Part shown: in pieces, positions 61,449 through 64,000 of the stretch
Layout: each line of letters opens with the position of its first letter
Position numbering within the stretch: position 1 is the first letter of the stretch
NCBI RefSeq assembly: GCF_000264905.1
Contig: NW_006763143.1
Span: forward strand, 1,344,515-1,408,514
Length of the DNA: 64,000 nt
DNA from: Stereum hirsutum FP-91666 SS1
Taxonomy: Eukaryota; Basidiomycota; Agaricomycetes; Russulales; Stereaceae
Direction of reading: 5' to 3'
Notes under the pieces: model-generated
The model's database searches: none
Told to the model about the DNA's origin: nothing
The model's input: only the letters and a program-made list of their open reading frames with translations
Position numbers and translations under genes: made by a program

Positions 61449-63331
61449 ATGGCGTCGGATGCGTCTCGGTACCGTTACCTCATTTTCTCTTTCATCTTCA
61501 GTCTCTAACTTCAAGTTCCACTGAATCTCATAGAGAGTACTTATGGGAACAACTCAAAGCGTCCAGGATAACCGAGAGGCTGCGCAGCTCCAATGTCGAA
61601 GACGATGCGAAATTCATCATCACAGCCTGCGATGGCGAGATCGCCCTCGCTCGCTCATATTCACAAGAGCTCGGAGCACGACATAATTCTCTAATCTCTG
61701 TCGTTCAGTTCCCCTCCGAGCTACTTGCGGCCATCTTCCACTTTCTTCTAGATCTCCCTGTGCGCGAGAGACGGATCGAAGAGGTCTCAGAGACTTCTGT
61801 CCACTTGGATCGCGAGATAGCTGCTAATACGCGATCCCTCATCGCTGCTTCACATGTCTGTCAACGGTGGCGCGAAGTAGCCCTCGAATTCTCTTCTCTG
61901 TGGGCGGTCTTATGGACCACGAACAAGTTCTGGCTGTCCGAGATGCTCGCTCGTGCGAAAGATTCGCCCCTCGTCATCCTGCAGCTACATGATAATGAAT
62001 GGATAAGCACGCCTACGTCTCATCTGCGCGAAAGCATGAATATCCTCACACCGCTACTATTTGAAACAAAGCAGCCCAGGCATCTGCGTCTACATCTCAA
62101 TACGAACGAAAGGACGCTGGTAGACGCCTGGTCCAAAGTCCTATCACGGCCGGCGCCAGATCTCGAAGTTTTGCAGGTGTTTACAAGGACTTTGCATCTT
62201 CAGGACTTTGCACCCCTCGTCATCACTACTGACTTCCTTGGAGGGCACGCCCCAGCTTTGAAGAGCTTAACGCTCAAAGGTCCTTGCTCCCACCAAGCCT
62301 TGTGGACCTCACCGGTGCTCCGTGGCCTTGTCAACCTCACTTTAGCAATGACACCTCCAGGAACGACACAGAAAGTGTCTCTTCAGGGGACCCTGACTGC
62401 TCTGCGAGGTATGCAGCAGCTAGAGACCTTATCTATCGAATTCCTTCCTTTATGGCCGCTGGAGCTGCCATACTTTCTATCGAACAGCTCACAAGAAGGC
62501 ATAGCTCGCCTTCCACGTTTGACGTTCTTGAGTGTCAAAGGAAGTATGGCGGACACAACCACTCTCACAGAGTGTCTCTTGCTTCCACCACGAGCCGACA
62601 TACAGTGCGAAATCCGTGTCACGGAGGAGCATGTCTCTCATCCTCAAATGCCAGGAGATATAGCGGCACTGTTGCACCCTGTTCTCCCGATACGTTCGAC
62701 CATGGGGGTATACGAAATCAACTTCTCCTATGACCCCAAACCCTTCCTCTGCGTCCGAGCCTGGGAGCAGGCCCTACCACTAGACCACTATCTGGACGAT
62801 TATCCTGTGAGACCACGACTGACCCTGACTTTCACCATCCGTAACGAACATCTACCCGGCGGATTCCCGCAGCCCCAAAACATGGTTGAACTGTTCGAAC
62901 GAGGCATAAGGAATCTTGTGAAGATGCTGACTATGCTGTCGCCATTACTTCCCCGCGATCAGCCACACGACTTGCGATGGGGAATCACACGTTGGCCATA
63001 CGCTAATTGCCTACTCATCATCGACGATGAACCCATCACCGAGGTTCTCAACGCCATCCCGGAGACGAGGAGACTCATCTTCAACAGTATTCGTTCTTGT
63101 CGTGATATCATATCCGGAGCGGCTAACGACCCTAGACTCCTTCGTAATCTGAAAAGCATTCACTTCATTGGGCATCCACCGTCGGATTCATCGATTTCTC
63201 TTCAACCACTGAATCCGAATAGTGTGCTTAGTATGGAAGACACGATATACCACGATATCGCCGGGGACCTTCGTCTTGTGGCTGTGTTATGGACTATATT
63301 TTTCGTCTTCTTGTATGCTCGACAGGTCTGA
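61449..63331 (+). CDS. F-box-like domain protein of the Agaricomycete expanded family
   Basis: A probable substrate adaptor of an SCF ubiquitin ligase. The long open frame has no ATG near its 5' end. A 20-nt first exon (61449-61468, ATG GCG TCG...) with a GTACCG donor and a 47-nt intron to 61515 joins it in phase, giving 611 aa: MASDASRSTESHREYLWEQL. A short coiled coil precedes the F-box-like motif VVQFPSELLAAIFHFLLDLP and the downstream AASHVCQRWREVALEFSSLW. The remainder is a diverged leucine-rich-like array (LEVLQVFTRTLHL, LKSLTLKGPC, QLETLSIEFLPL, RLTFLSVKGSM). Such genes are highly expanded and variable in Agaricomycetes; the substrate is unknown. Confidence 0.85.
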
Positions 63332-64000
63332 TACCGCAGGAGACACGGATGTGCAGTCTCAGTTTCTTTTTATTTAACTACATACACATCATCCACTCAT
63401 ATGGCCGGCTGATGAACATTCCATGGACCTGTAGACGTGTCTCGACTCCTTTCGTATTCTCGACTACGGACTACCTCGTTTCTCATAGCCTCGGACTGTG
63501 CTTCATAGCCTTGCATAGGCTTTGTACTATATTTATTGGGTACAGGATTCCGCATCGACTACGGACTGGGGCACAGTACTAGCACGACTCGGTCTGACTT
63601 ACTTATTAGCTTCATAGCCTCCTGCGGCTGCGCATGTATGTACTATATAAGGACGACCCTAGTAGAGGGGAGTTCTTTAACCTATTCATCTCTGATTTAC
63701 CTCGTCTATCTACTCGTACTTGAACTAGTCCTTTCAGCAGGACTAGCTTCCCTTATCGATACCTAGAACCTTTGTCTGTGTAGAATCGCCACTACACCAG
63801 ACCTTTGACCTAGAAGCAAGGCTTCTTAGAACACGGCCGATCGCACCTGTGATAGCTATCACACCTGCACCCGAACGCGCGTCCACTCTTGAATCACTAT
63901 TCAAGCCTGGACATTACATTTGAATAGGTTCACCAGCCGTCGACACCTCGACCTTCTCCAGGAAGGTCATTCGCCGTCACCACGGGTGATCACAGAGAAG
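63332..64000. other. 3' flank at the right edge, no gene seen
   Basis: It contains repeated TTCATAGCC(T) words at about 63482, 63503 and 63610, an AGTCCT...AGGACT inverted repeat near 63727-63745 and a perfect 16-bp palindrome TGTGATAGCTATCACA at 63848-63863. Open frames are short and unsupported. Confidence 0.5.

Overview
The window reads as nuclear DNA of a filamentous basidiomycete, most likely an Agaricomycete. Genes are dense, lie on both strands, and are broken by many 45-75 nt GT-AG introns. The content fits this group: fungal multi-pass membrane families of the WEWLVSLDFD type, an F-box-like protein with degenerate C-terminal repeats, a microsomal P450, a BRCA2/Brh2 homologue and a QDE-1-type RNA-dependent RNA polymerase. 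I saw no rRNA, tRNA, CRISPR array, viral gene or intact transposon. Exon models were built by hand from ORF phase and splice signals. Coordinates for multi-exon genes are start codon to stop codon and include introns.

Left part (1-19.7 kb): a truncated Ser/Thr/Pro-rich gene (-), a two-pass membrane protein (-), a 17-exon RNAi-type RdRP (+, 2954-8370), a 2-hydroxyacid dehydrogenase (-), a seven-helix membrane protein (-), a repeat-bearing 1.9 kb spacer (12.6-14.5 kb), and a FYVE-RhoGEF-PH protein (-, 14505-18167).

Middle (19.7-41.3 kb): an unrecognised low-complexity gene built from duplicated exons (19720-23888), a small membrane protein only 59 bp upstream of it, a cytochrome P450, a WEWLVSLDFD-type membrane protein, the palmitoyltransferase Pfa4, a mitochondrially targeted protein, a PEHE-like chromatin protein, the H/ACA assembly factor Naf1, and, sharing a 109-bp divergent promoter with Naf1, mitochondrial EF-Ts.

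Right part (41.3-64 kb): a secreted GH15 glucoamylase with CBM20, a 2.6 kb spacer with a possible tiny spliced gene, a GT18 (MGAT5-type) glycosyltransferase, a secreted major-royal-jelly/yellow-family protein, the mitochondrial processing peptidase alpha subunit, a BRCA2 homologue with BRC-like motifs, a taxilin-type coiled-coil protein that carries a SUMO-like domain inside it, and an F-box-like protein. There is no operon or obvious biosynthetic cluster; the genes are mainly unrelated housekeeping and lineage-specific loci. The most unusual items are the taxilin/SUMO-like chimera, the exon-array gene with a 1,535-bp internal duplication and a GC-AG intron, and the RdRP whose catalytic DYDGD is encoded across a 12-nt microexon.
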